Of a stretch of DNA of 64,000 bases, positions 42,914 through 53,100 are shown piece after piece. The notes under the pieces were generated by a model. It saw only the letters and a program-made list of their open reading frames with translations, searched no databases and was not told the DNA's origin. This DNA comes from an uncultured Paracoccaceae bacterium (lineage in GTDB: Bacteria; Pseudomonadota; Alphaproteobacteria; Rhodobacterales; Rhodobacteraceae), in contig CANKVU010000011.1 of the NCBI GenBank assembly GCA_947487205.1, positions 78,493 through 142,492 on the forward strand, in the 5' to 3' direction. Both the position numbers and the translations under genes were made by a program. Positions within the stretch are counted from its first letter, which is position 1. Each line of letters begins with the position of its first letter.

Positions 42914-42938
42914 GGCCCCGCCCCTTCGGGGGCGAGGC
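42914..42938 (-). terminator. Hairpin after 35-aa gene
   Basis: GCCCCGCCCC pairs with GGGGGCGAGGC (small mismatch) around TTC, 13 bp past the stop of the 35-aa gene on the minus strand. Only a short TTCC follows. Confidence 0.5.
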
Positions 42939-42950
42939 TTGGGACCATCT

Positions 42951-43058
42951 TCAGACGGTTCCGTGCTGGGTGAGGAAGGTGCGGGCGATCTTGGCGGACA
43001 GGCCGCCCTTCCTCAGCAGCGCCCAGGCTTCTGCCCGGCGCATGGTCCAGTCGATCAC
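42951..43058 (-). CDS. 35-aa basic peptide
   Basis: A GTG at 43058, eight bases after AGGAGG, opens IDWTMRRAEAWALLRKGGLS and continues AKIARTFLTQHGTV. The strong ribosome site and compact helical composition make it a credible small gene. A purine-rich leader motif near 43,245 and a following hairpin frame it. I do not know its function. Confidence 0.5.
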   Translation of the reverse strand: MIDWTMRRAEAWALLRKGGLSAKIARTFLTQHGTV

Positions 43059-43426
43059 AAAAATCACCTCCTCTCCGGTCTGGCATGTCGCGATGGGTCG
43101 GGCGTCTTCGCGCGCCCCGTGGTGCCTGCTCGACAGGCACGGCCTCGGCCGCGATCTCTGTCGCGGACCGATCCATCGGCCAGGATCCGGGCGGAGGGTG
43201 TCCACCTCTTCTCCAGGCACGATCATACCAGAAAGAAGCCGGCTTTTCTCTCTACAGGGTCGGGCCTGGCGGCCGGGCCGGGATGGGGCGGTCCGGGTGC
43301 AACCGGGACCCGGCTGCGGCGACGGCTCAGGCGATGCGGAGGCCGGCAGCCGGCCGCGGGGGATGCCCGGAGTTTGCCACGGACGGGCCTCATGACTGCC
43401 GGATGCGCGGCCTAGGGCCATGCCCT

Positions 43427-43627
43427 ATGCTACGTGCCTGGCGCCTCATGGATTTCGGTCCGAATCTTTCCCGGCTTCGCCGCTCCGCCCTGGTGGTCGT
43501 GGAGTCGTCCGATGCCGCCATGGCCCTGTGCCCGGGCGAGCTGGTGATCCCGTTCCCGGTCGAGACGCCCGCGGGTGTCGAGCTGGCAGCCAGAACCCGT
43601 TCAGTTGCATGGGTGGAGGTGCCCTGA
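43427..43627 (+). CDS. 66-aa small protein, paralogue B
   Basis: It reads RLMDFGPNLSRLRRSALVVV, then ESSDAAMALCPGELVIPFPV. It aligns without gaps to the 66-aa gene at 42302 over DFG...VV..S.DAA..L.PG...IPFPVE. A later ATG (43448, MDFG) could be the true start. There is no clear ribosome site. The two paralogues flank the cluster of tiny minus-strand genes. Confidence 0.55.
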   Translation: MLRAWRLMDFGPNLSRLRRSALVVVESSDAAMALCPGELVIPFPVETPAGVELAARTRSVAWVEVP

Positions 43628-44129
43628 GCGCCGTTTGACCTGCGGACGAACCGGATTCCCGCGGGGCGGCCGGCACCGGGATCGCAGGTGGGACGATGGG
43701 AAGCGATCGGGCGACCCCGATGTGGCGCGAAACGGCTGTGCAGTGGCACGACAGCATTCCCCCGGCCCTAACCTGCCATCCACATTTGCTCTCGATGCCG
43801 CGGCGCGGCCCGCCGAACTGGACATTCGCCGCAGCCGCAAGATCGAGGCGGAGCCGAACTCACACTCTGCGGGACTTTCCGGTCGTTCGGCGACTTACCG
43901 ATGCAACTGCAGCATGACGATGGAGTCGCTCGCAGCCGCAGCACGCAGGGTTCTGCGCCGCGGCGCAGATCACGGAAGCGGTCGTTGAAGGCTGCGCCGG
44001 ACCAGGGAACCTAATCCCACCTTTCGCTGCGCCTCGTCGCAGCGCCGCCGATACGGACAAAGCGAGCTTTCTCCGCAATTGAACGAACGGACGCTCTTGG
44101 ATTTCGGCCTCGCAAGCGATGTCTCCGCC
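43628..44129. other. Gap holding left 83-bp repeat, no gene
   Basis: Apart from the direct repeat at 43793-43875 no gene is supported; short frames on both strands are Arg/Ser/Pro-rich. This marks the passage from plasmid accessory genes into the copper/sulfur block. Confidence 0.4.
43793..43875. repeat. 83-bp direct repeat, left copy
   Basis: It starts CGATGCCGCGGCGCGGCCCG and ends CTGCGGGAC. The second copy at 58229-58311 differs at only about five positions and is in the same orientation. The two bracket 14.4 kb of copper and sulfur genes. No terminal inverted repeats or transposase ends were identified within it. Confidence 0.85.
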
Positions 44130-44513
44130 TCACGCGGGATCAGCAGACGGCTTAAGATCCCAGGGGAGCAGTGAGCCAATCCTGCTCGCCGGGTGGTCAG
44201 CAGAGATGGCTTCGAGGCAGGCCTTCAGGTAGGCGTCGGGGTCGACGCGGCCGTCATCGATGAATGTCTGCTGACCGCCCCACTGGCGATGGATGTAGGT
44301 CAGCTTCTCGCCGAGGCGTGACTTGGCCGAAATTCGGAGACGTTGTGCCTGCAGCCAGGCTCCGAACTCAGCGACGAAGAGTCCGCTACGGGCGTCACGA
44401 GCGGACAGTCGTTGGTAGGCACCCATGCCACGGATCTCCGTCTCAATGCGGTAAGGCTCGGCAATCCGGTGCAGTCCCTTGGCGGCGAACTCCGGTTCGT
44501 CGCGGTCGAAGAC
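44130..44513 (-). pseudogene. IS66-family transposase (TnpC) remnant
   Basis: The minus strand reads VFDRDEPEFAAKGLHRIAEP, then YQRLSARDARSGLFVAEFGA, LRISAKSRLGEKLTYIHRQW, and after DDGR jumps to VDPDAYLKACLEAISADHPA and LLPWDL. These are C-terminal IS66 transposase segments. The conserved catalytic-Glu stretch that normally lies between DDGR and the final AYL segment is missing, so an internal deletion of roughly 40-50 codons is present. The N-terminal part is also absent. Confidence 0.87.
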
Positions 44514-44644
44514 CGCTAAAGATCCAATTACGACTGAAGTTCAGTGTTACAAATCCGTTGTTCCAAGTAACGTTACAGGGGCCCTTCTTGTCCTTGAAAC
44601 CGGACGAGAAGGATACCGGATGCGGCCTCCGTTTCGTGCCCCCC

Positions 44645-45106
44645 TCATCCGGAGCGCGAGACTTCCAACTGATAGCTGCGCTCGCGCTCTGGCCATGTGC
44701 TCTTGATGTAGTCGAGAACGGCACGGATCTCCGCATCGCTCAGTACGTCTGCGAAGCCGGGCATGTCGCTCTCGTACCCGCCCCCCACGATGGCGGCGGT
44801 GCCTTCCTTGACGATGCGGAACAGGACCTCGTCGGGATGGTGCCATGTGTGGCCGCTTTCGTCGTGCGGCGGTGCGGGCAACCGGCCGGACGGAAGCGGC
44901 GAGCGCCAGTCCGGCTGGCCCTCCAGGTCCGCGCCGTGGCAGGCGGCGCACTGATCCGCATAGATCTGGCGTCCTTGCGCGATGATGTCCGCCGACGCCA
45001 CGGCGGTGGATGCGGTACCGGCATAACGCCAGCCGGCAAAGACCGCGAGGATCACACCTCCGACGACCAGACCGATCCCGACAGTATTTCGGAGAGCTTT
45101 TTTCAA
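44645..45106 (-). CDS. Membrane-anchored c-type cytochrome
   Basis: This is a 153-aa protein with one N-terminal membrane segment (TVGIGLVVGGVILAVFAGWR). A heme site CAACH lies near 54-58 in IYADQCAACHGADLEGQPDW. A probable axial Met is in GGGYESDMPGFADVLSDAEI near 115, followed by the typical C-terminal helix AEIRAVLDYIKSTWPERER. It is a class I cytochrome c of about 100 residues on a tether, able to pass electrons in the periplasm. It is divergent from a small secreted protein and the multicopper oxidase, which suggests a copper-linked role. Confidence 0.9.
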   Translation of the reverse strand: MKKALRNTVGIGLVVGGVILAVFAGWRYAGTASTAVASADIIAQGRQIYADQCAACHGADLEGQPDWRSPLPSGRLPAPPHDESGHTWHHPDEVLFRIVKEGTAAIVGGGYESDMPGFADVLSDAEIRAVLDYIKSTWPERERSYQLEVSRSG

Positions 45107-45187
45107 GACGTCTGTCCCCGATCACTGCGGAATAACATTCGCGTTTGGTCGAGACCACGTTGTGCCAGCGGCGAGGCGCCTGCGACA

Positions 45188-45586
45188 ATGGACATTCTCG
45201 TGAGCAATGCCTATCTTTGCAGCATGCTCGCACGTGTCGTCACCATGCTTGCCATACTCGCGATCACCGTGGTGACGACGGTGACCTCCGCGCATGCGAC
45301 ACGCATGAGCATGAATTCCGGTGTGGATCACTCGATGCATGTCGCCGATATGATGCACGCTCCGGCCATTGCGGGCCTCGACTGTGACGCTGGAGAGCAG
45401 TGTGGATCGGCCGATGCCGAGATGTGCGAGTTCGTCTGCGCAGGCCTCTCGGCCTTTCTGACGTCGGCAGGCGGCGAAGCCGGGCACGCCCACGGCGCCG
45501 CAAGTCATGACGTCGCGTCCGAGGCAATCCACGTCAGCCGTGCGCCGGGACTGAACGAACGCCCTCCCAAACTCCGTCTCCTCTGA
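45188..45586 (+). CDS. Small secreted Cys/His-rich protein
   Basis: This 132-aa protein has a signal peptide (LARVVTMLAILAITVVTTVT, cleavage near AHA). A His/Met/Cys-bearing segment follows: MNSGVDHSMHVADMMHAPAI, GLDCDAGEQCGSADAEMCEF and GGEAGHAHGAASHD. The composition suits copper or other metal binding in the periplasm. The start may be the ATG at 45188 or a later one at 45224. It lies 72 bp before the multicopper oxidase and is probably in the same operon. I know no named family. Confidence 0.65.
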   Translation: MDILVSNAYLCSMLARVVTMLAILAITVVTTVTSAHATRMSMNSGVDHSMHVADMMHAPAIAGLDCDAGEQCGSADAEMCEFVCAGLSAFLTSAGGEAGHAHGAASHDVASEAIHVSRAPGLNERPPKLRLL

Positions 45587-45658
45587 GCGCGCCCGGGCCG
45601 ACGCCCGCGGCGTCCCATCGGTATTGATGAACGGGACATAAGTCCCGAGGAGACGACA

Positions 45659-47212
45659 ATGAACACGCTTTCAAGACGCGGCTTTCTTGCCGCAAGTGCG
45701 GCCGCCATTGGCGCTGCACAGATGCCCCGCATCGCCTTTGCGCAGGCGGTGGCACCGATCAGCCTCTCCGCTGCGACGCGCACGCTCGACATCGACGGTC
45801 GCGCTGCCACGGTCTTCGGGCTTGCCGGCCCCGGCGGTCAGGGACTGATCCTCGACCCCGGCCAGAGGTTCCGGGTCGATCTGACCAACGATCTCGATGT
45901 CGGCACCATCATCCACTGGCACGGCCAGATCCCGCCAAATGCGCAGGACGGCGTGCCGGACATGCCGATGCCCCTTCTCGCCCCCGGTGAGACCCGATCC
46001 TACGACTTCGAGGCGCTGCCGGGCACCCACTGGATGCACAGCCATGTGCCGACGCAGGAGATGCAGTTGCTCGCCGCGCCGCTGATCGTGCGCTCGCAGG
46101 AGCATCTGGCGGCCGACCGGCAGGAGGTCGTGATGTTCCTTCATGACTTCTCCTTCAAGGCCCCCGAGGAGGTTCTGGCCGAGATCGGCGCAGGTCATGG
46201 CGGCGGGCACGGCGCGGGCCATGGTGCCGGTGCATTGCCCGATCAGGGCGCTGCCATGGGAGGGATGGGGGCGATGCAGGGCATGGATCACGGGGCCATG
46301 GGCCATGGCGCCACGGGCGGCATGCCGATGGGCAACATGCCCGGAATGGGCGGGATGATGGGTATGGGCGGCCAGATGGGCGGCATGGCCATGGACCTGA
46401 ACGACTATGACTGGGACGCCTATCTCGCCAATGACCGGACCCTGTCGGACCCGGAGGTGGTCCAGGTCGAGCGCGGTGGCCGTATCCGGCTTCGGGTCAT
46501 CAACGCCGCCGCGGCGACGGTGTTCTGGATCGAGACCGGCGGTGCCGAGGCGCGGCTGGTCGCGGTAGACGGGCACGCCGTCCAGCCTCTCGCTGGCACG
46601 CGGTTCGGGCTGGCGATGGGCCAGCGCCTGGACATCGAGATCGACCTGCCGAACGAAGGCGGCGCCTGGCCGATCCTCGCACTGCGGGAAGGCGCGCGGG
46701 AGCGCACTGGCCTGATCCTCGCCACGCAGGGTGCCGATGTCCGACGTCTAGATGCCATGGCGGAGACCGAGGCACCGGCGTTCGACACCGATCTTGCGCA
46801 GGAATCGCGCCTGATCGCCCGCGATGCCCTGCCTGATCGGCCGGTGGATCGCAGCCAGATGCTGATGCTGGGCGGCTCGATGCAGCCTTACGTCTGGACG
46901 ATCAACGGGGCCGTCTGGGGACAGCACCAGCCGATCATCGCGCGCAGCGGCGAGCGAGTCGTGCTGTCATTCCACAATATGTCGATGATGGCCCACCCGA
47001 TGCATCTGCATGGTCATGTGTTCCAGGTCGTCGGGTTGAACGGGCGACGCGTTGCCGGCGCACTTCGAGACACGGTTCACGTGCCGCCAATGTCGATGGT
47101 CGACGTCGCCCTGGACGCCGGCGAGGCCGCGAGCTGGATGCTGCATTGCCATCACATGCCGCATTTGGCGACCGGCATGATGACTGAACTCGCGGTCACA
47201 GCGTCGGTTTAA
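45659..47212 (+). CDS. Met-rich periplasmic multicopper oxidase
   Basis: This 517-aa protein has a Tat signal (SRRGFLAASAAAIGAAQ). The four copper-binding motifs are HWHGQ at 86-90, HWMHSHV near 124-130, HPMHLHGHVF near 445, and MLHCHHMPHLATGMM near 495. A Met/His/Gly-rich insert at 180-245 (for example MGGMGAMQGMDHGAMGHG) resembles the copper-sensing loop of CueO/CopA oxidases. It probably oxidises Cu(I) to the less toxic Cu(II) in the periplasm. AGGAG precedes the ATG. It is followed by a Met-rich membrane peptide, DUF302, TVP38, a permease and CopA, a full copper-resistance set. Confidence 0.93.
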   Translation: MNTLSRRGFLAASAAAIGAAQMPRIAFAQAVAPISLSAATRTLDIDGRAATVFGLAGPGGQGLILDPGQRFRVDLTNDLDVGTIIHWHGQIPPNAQDGVPDMPMPLLAPGETRSYDFEALPGTHWMHSHVPTQEMQLLAAPLIVRSQEHLAADRQEVVMFLHDFSFKAPEEVLAEIGAGHGGGHGAGHGAGALPDQGAAMGGMGAMQGMDHGAMGHGATGGMPMGNMPGMGGMMGMGGQMGGMAMDLNDYDWDAYLANDRTLSDPEVVQVERGGRIRLRVINAAAATVFWIETGGAEARLVAVDGHAVQPLAGTRFGLAMGQRLDIEIDLPNEGGAWPILALREGARERTGLILATQGADVRRLDAMAETEAPAFDTDLAQESRLIARDALPDRPVDRSQMLMLGGSMQPYVWTINGAVWGQHQPIIARSGERVVLSFHNMSMMAHPMHLHGHVFQVVGLNGRRVAGALRDTVHVPPMSMVDVALDAGEAASWMLHCHHMPHLATGMMTELAVTASV

Positions 47213-47333
47213 TTGGGGCGGGGCGTTCGGATGGAGCGCCCGGACACTGGCTCCGTGCCGTGTTGTTCTGCGCGATGTTGTCGCAAGGGCCGGTTGCAGG
47301 GCGCACCACTCAGCAGGAAACAAGGAGGATGAG

Positions 47334-47462
47334 ATGATGAACTGGAATGATATGGGCCCCGGAATGGGTTTCGGGATGGGGTTTGGCTGGCTGTTCGGTC
47401 TGCTTTGCTTGGCGCTCATTGTTTTGATCATAGCAGCGCTGATAAAATATCTTCGTAAATGA
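47334..47462 (+). CDS. 42-aa Met/Gly-rich membrane peptide
   Basis: A strong AAGGAGG precedes ATG 47334. The peptide starts MMNWNDMGPGMGFGMGFGWL and ends in a single membrane span (LLCLALIVLIIAALIKYLRK). The Met/Gly/Trp cluster just outside the membrane could ligate copper. It sits between the oxidase and the DUF302 gene, 12 bp upstream of the latter, and so is likely translated with them. I know no assigned function. Confidence 0.72.
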   Translation: MMNWNDMGPGMGFGMGFGWLFGLLCLALIVLIIAALIKYLRK

Positions 47463-47474
47463 AAGGAGTTCGCA

Positions 47475-47861
47475 ATGGCCTACACGATCAATCGAATTAT
47501 CCCCGACGCGGGTATCGACGACGTCGACGCTCGGGCGCGAAAGGCGCTTGCTGATAATGGCTTTGGCGTCCTGACCGAGATCGACGTCAAAGCGACGATG
47601 AAAAAGAAGTTGGATGTCGAGATGCCGGCCTATCGCATCCTCGGGGCCTGCAACCCAAAGATGGCGTATCAGGCCATCGGGATCGAGCCGCGGGTGGGCG
47701 CGATGCTGCCCTGCAATGTCATTCTGCGCGAGGTCGAGGGCGGCGTAGAGGTCAGCGCCATCGATCCGGTGGCGTCGATGCAAGCGATCGAGAACGCTGA
47801 ACTGACGGCCGTGGCGGGCGATGTCCGCGACCTTCTGGCGAAGGCCGTCGAGGCGATCTGA
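47475..47861 (+). CDS. DUF302 protein
   Basis: This 128-aa protein matches DUF302: ARKALADNGFGVLTEIDVKA near 20-40, YRILGACNPKMAYQAIGIEP near 54-73, and GAMLPCNVILREVEGGVEVS near 77-96. DUF302 proteins often accompany copper and redox genes; their biochemical role is unknown. It follows the 42-aa peptide and overlaps nothing. The next gene starts 1 bp after its stop. Confidence 0.88.
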   Translation: MAYTINRIIPDAGIDDVDARARKALADNGFGVLTEIDVKATMKKKLDVEMPAYRILGACNPKMAYQAIGIEPRVGAMLPCNVILREVEGGVEVSAIDPVASMQAIENAELTAVAGDVRDLLAKAVEAI

Positions 47862-47862
47862 G

Positions 47863-48537
47863 ATGAGCCTGCGCGTCGCCATTCTCGCAGGCCTTACGAT
47901 CTTCGGGATCGTCCTGCTCGGCGTCTGGTTGGTCGCGCCCTCGGTGTTCGCCGAGGCTCGCGGACTTCTGGACGGCGAACGTCTGGAAACGCTGGTGGCG
48001 CGTGCGGGTCTCTGGGGCCCGGTCCTGATCGTCACGCTCATGACCGTCGCGGTAGTGGCCAGCCCGATCCCGAGTGCACCCATCGCGCTGGCGGCGGGAG
48101 CGGCCTACGGACATCTCTGGGGTACGGTGCAGGTCGTGATCGGCGCGGAGCTCGGGGCGCTGATCGCATTCGGCCTCGCGCGGGTTCTGGGGCATGACGT
48201 CCTGCGGCGGGTGTTCGGCAATCGCGTCGATGCCGGCCTCCTCGGCTCGCAAACCGCGTTGACGGCGACGGTCTTTGCCAGCCGGCTGATGCCCTTCGTC
48301 TCCTTCGACATGATCAGCTACGCCGCTGGGCTCAGCCGACTGCATGCCTGGCGTTTCGCACTTGCAACACTGGCCGGCATCGTCCCGGCAAGCTTCCTGC
48401 TGGCGCATTTCGGCGGCGAGGCGGTCAGCGGAGATCTGGGCCGGGCGACATGGGCAGTACTTGGCCTCGGCCTAGTGACGGGTCTGCCGCTGCTCTGGGT
48501 GGCCATGAGGAAGAGGCCTGAGAAGGGAAATCCATGA
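47863..48537 (+). CDS. TVP38/TMEM64 family membrane protein
   Basis: This is a 224-aa polytopic protein with the SNARE-associated/DedA-like core: VVASPIPSAPIALAAGAAYG near 64-83, VVIGAELGALIAFGLARVLG near 89, and ASRLMPFVSFDMISYAAGLS near 142. Family members are putative transporters or lipid scramblases. The start directly follows DUF302 and its stop overlaps the permease ATG by 4 bp. A role in this operon is unproven. Confidence 0.83.
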   Translation: MSLRVAILAGLTIFGIVLLGVWLVAPSVFAEARGLLDGERLETLVARAGLWGPVLIVTLMTVAVVASPIPSAPIALAAGAAYGHLWGTVQVVIGAELGALIAFGLARVLGHDVLRRVFGNRVDAGLLGSQTALTATVFASRLMPFVSFDMISYAAGLSRLHAWRFALATLAGIVPASFLLAHFGGEAVSGDLGRATWAVLGLGLVTGLPLLWVAMRKRPEKGNP

Positions 48538-49844
48538 CGGGAAGCGAGTACCAGAAGAACAGCATCACCCTGCCTGGCGCGGTCGCCATGGGCACCGGCG
48601 TGATGATCGGCGCGGGCATCTTCGCGCTGACCGGGCAGATCGCCGAATTGGCCGGGCCTCTCTTCCCGCTCTCGTTTGTCGTCGGCGCCATCGTGACAGC
48701 CTTCAGCGCCTACACCTACATCAAGATGTCGAACGCATACCCGTCTGCGGGCGGCATCGGGATGATCCTGAAGAAAGCCTACGGACCGACGACAGTCGCG
48801 GCGGGCGCCGCTCTCCTGATGGCGCTATCGATGGTCATCAACGAAAGCCTCGTCGCGCGCACCTTCGGAACCTACACCCTGCGAGCCTTCGGCGGCGATC
48901 CGGACAGCGTTCTCGTGCCGGTCCTCGGCGTGGGGCTGATCGTCTTCGCCTATCTCGTGAACGTCTCTGGCAACCGGTCCGTCGGGCTGTTCTCCATCGT
49001 CATGGCCGTACTCAAGGTGGGCGGCATCGCGCTGTTCGGGACAGCCGGCCTCTGGGCGAGCGGCATCTCGTTCGAGGCGACGGGTGGAGACATGGGCGCC
49101 ACTGGCTTCGTGGCGTCGGTAGCGCTGTCGATCCTGGCCTTCAAGGGCTTCACGACCATCACCAACAGCGGCGCAGAGGTCACCGACCCGCACCGCAATG
49201 TGGGCCGGGCCATCATCTGGTCGATTGCCATCTGCGTCGTCGTCTATCTGCTGGTGGCCTTCGCGGTCGGCTCCAGCCTGCCGCTCGACCGCATCGTGGC
49301 GGCGAAGGACTATGCGCTGGCCGAAGCGGCCCAGCCCTCTCTCGGTCAGACCGGCTTTTACCTGACCGTGGCGCTGGCGCTGGTGGCCACGGCGTCTGGT
49401 CTGATCGCCAGCGTGTTCGCGGTCTCGCGGATGCTGGCGATGCTGACCGACATGAAGATGATCCCGCACAGTCATTTCGGGATGCCGGGCGCAATCAAGG
49501 ACCACACGCTCGTCTACACCGTCGTAATCGCAGGATTCCTGACAATTTTCTTCGACCTCAGCCGCATCGCTTCGCTCGGGGCCTTCTTCTATCTGGTGAT
49601 GGACATGATCATCCACTTCGGCGTGTTCCGGCATCTGCGCGAGGAAATCGGCGCTCGGGGCTGGGTGTTGCTGACGGCAATCGCCTTCGATTCCGTGGTC
49701 CTGGCCGCCTTTTCCGGGATGAAGTGGCAGTCCGACCCCTTGATCGTCGTCCTGGGTGCGATCGGCATGGCGCTGGTGTTCCTGTTCGTTGGGATCTTCC
49801 TCGCACGCAATCCCGCCCCGGAAGATGCTTACGACCACCATTGA
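48534..49844 (+). CDS. APC-superfamily amino-acid permease
   Basis: This is a 436-aa, about 12-span transporter. It starts with LPGAVAMGTGVMIGAGIFAL (the TM1 Gly-rich unwound segment of APC proteins) and contains SAYTYIKMSNAYPSAGGIGM and GFTTITNSGAEVTDPHRNVG. Substrate cannot be told; amino acids or polyamines are usual. Its presence inside a copper operon is unusual and may reflect supply of Cys/His or metal-amino-acid complexes, by inference only. Confidence 0.85.
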   Translation: MTGSEYQKNSITLPGAVAMGTGVMIGAGIFALTGQIAELAGPLFPLSFVVGAIVTAFSAYTYIKMSNAYPSAGGIGMILKKAYGPTTVAAGAALLMALSMVINESLVARTFGTYTLRAFGGDPDSVLVPVLGVGLIVFAYLVNVSGNRSVGLFSIVMAVLKVGGIALFGTAGLWASGISFEATGGDMGATGFVASVALSILAFKGFTTITNSGAEVTDPHRNVGRAIIWSIAICVVVYLLVAFAVGSSLPLDRIVAAKDYALAEAAQPSLGQTGFYLTVALALVATASGLIASVFAVSRMLAMLTDMKMIPHSHFGMPGAIKDHTLVYTVVIAGFLTIFFDLSRIASLGAFFYLVMDMIIHFGVFRHLREEIGARGWVLLTAIAFDSVVLAAFSGMKWQSDPLIVVLGAIGMALVFLFVGIFLARNPAPEDAYDHH

Positions 49845-49911
49845 AAAGGGCTTGAGCTTCCAACGGCTGGATGCCGCAAGCTGAAACAAGAGTTCGAAAG
49901 GCTGGCAGACC

Positions 49912-52245
<2,334 letters not shown>

Positions 52246-52283
52246 CCCGACAGCACACCACACCAATCAGAAAGGAAACCCAA

Positions 52284-52763
52284 ATGAGGCTCGATACTAT
52301 TTCTCGCCGAAAGACCCTCGTCGGAGCGACGGCACTATTGGCTGCATCGCCCCTCAGTGCCTTGGCGCAAGGCACCGAACCGGCGATCCACGTGATGAAG
52401 GACCCCAACTGCAGCTGCTGCTCAGCATGGATCGAGATCCTCGAAAACGACGGCTTCGTCGTCACGACGGAGGCGAGCGCCGGGACGCTTCTGATGCGCT
52501 ACAAGCTCGACAACGGCATCGCGCAGGAGATGGCTTCCTGCCATACGGGCCGCGTGGATGGCTACATGATCGAAGGCCACGTGCCTGTTGCCGACATTCG
52601 CCGTCTTCTGGAGGAACGCCTTGACGCTATTGGCCTCGCAGTGCCGGGTATGCCCTATGGTTCGCCCGGGATGGGGCCGGAACGTGAGCGCGAGGCCTAC
52701 GACGTGTTCCTCATCCGAGGCGATGGATCGACCGAAGTTTTCACCAGCTACGCTGCTGCGTGA
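52284..52763 (+). CDS. DUF411 secreted metal-binding protein
   Basis: This 159-aa protein has a signal peptide (RRKTLVGATALLAASPLSAL). The DUF411 core has VMKDPNCSCCSAWIEILEND near 38-57 (three Cys in CSCC), SCHTGRVDGYMIEGHVPVAD near 86-105, and GPEREREAYDVFLIRGDG. DUF411 proteins accompany copper and silver genes and are thought to bind metal in the periplasm. ATG 52284 follows AAGGAAA. It ends the copper series. Confidence 0.88.
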   Translation: MRLDTISRRKTLVGATALLAASPLSALAQGTEPAIHVMKDPNCSCCSAWIEILENDGFVVTTEASAGTLLMRYKLDNGIAQEMASCHTGRVDGYMIEGHVPVADIRRLLEERLDAIGLAVPGMPYGSPGMGPEREREAYDVFLIRGDGSTEVFTSYAAA

Positions 52764-52957
52764 CCTTGAAGCTGCGATTCCGCTTCTAATCAAGGACGAT
52801 AACACAGGCGCGTCTGCTCCCGCATCACCGCGTAGTCGCTCAGCACCTCCTTGATCGCCGATCTCTCGGGCAGCAGAGACAAGTGCCCAGCCGCCCTCGC
52901 CTGAAACTCCTGGCTTTACACACCCCGAGGCCGCCCAGGTCAGAAGCACCCCCGGCG

Positions 52958-53098
52958 TTGGACAGCCGAAGCAGGTCTGGGCGATCCGCGCGGCTCGAAC
53001 TATCGGAGAATCTGCGCGATCTCACGTTGTTCAACCTGGCCATCAACAGCAAGCTTCGCGGTCATGACCCCGTCCAGATCTCAATACTCGCTGACTGA
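52958..53098 (+). pseudogene. Integrase (tyrosine recombinase) N-terminal scar
   Basis: The plus strand reads PKQVWAIRA and, after a one-base shift, RLELSENLRDLTLFNLAINS and KLRGHDPVQI before a stop. This is the start of the plasmid/phage-type integrases common in Rhodobacteraceae, lacking the catalytic R-H-R-Y core. The region 52764-52957 upstream holds nothing else recognisable. Confidence 0.7.
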
Positions 53099-53100
53099 TA

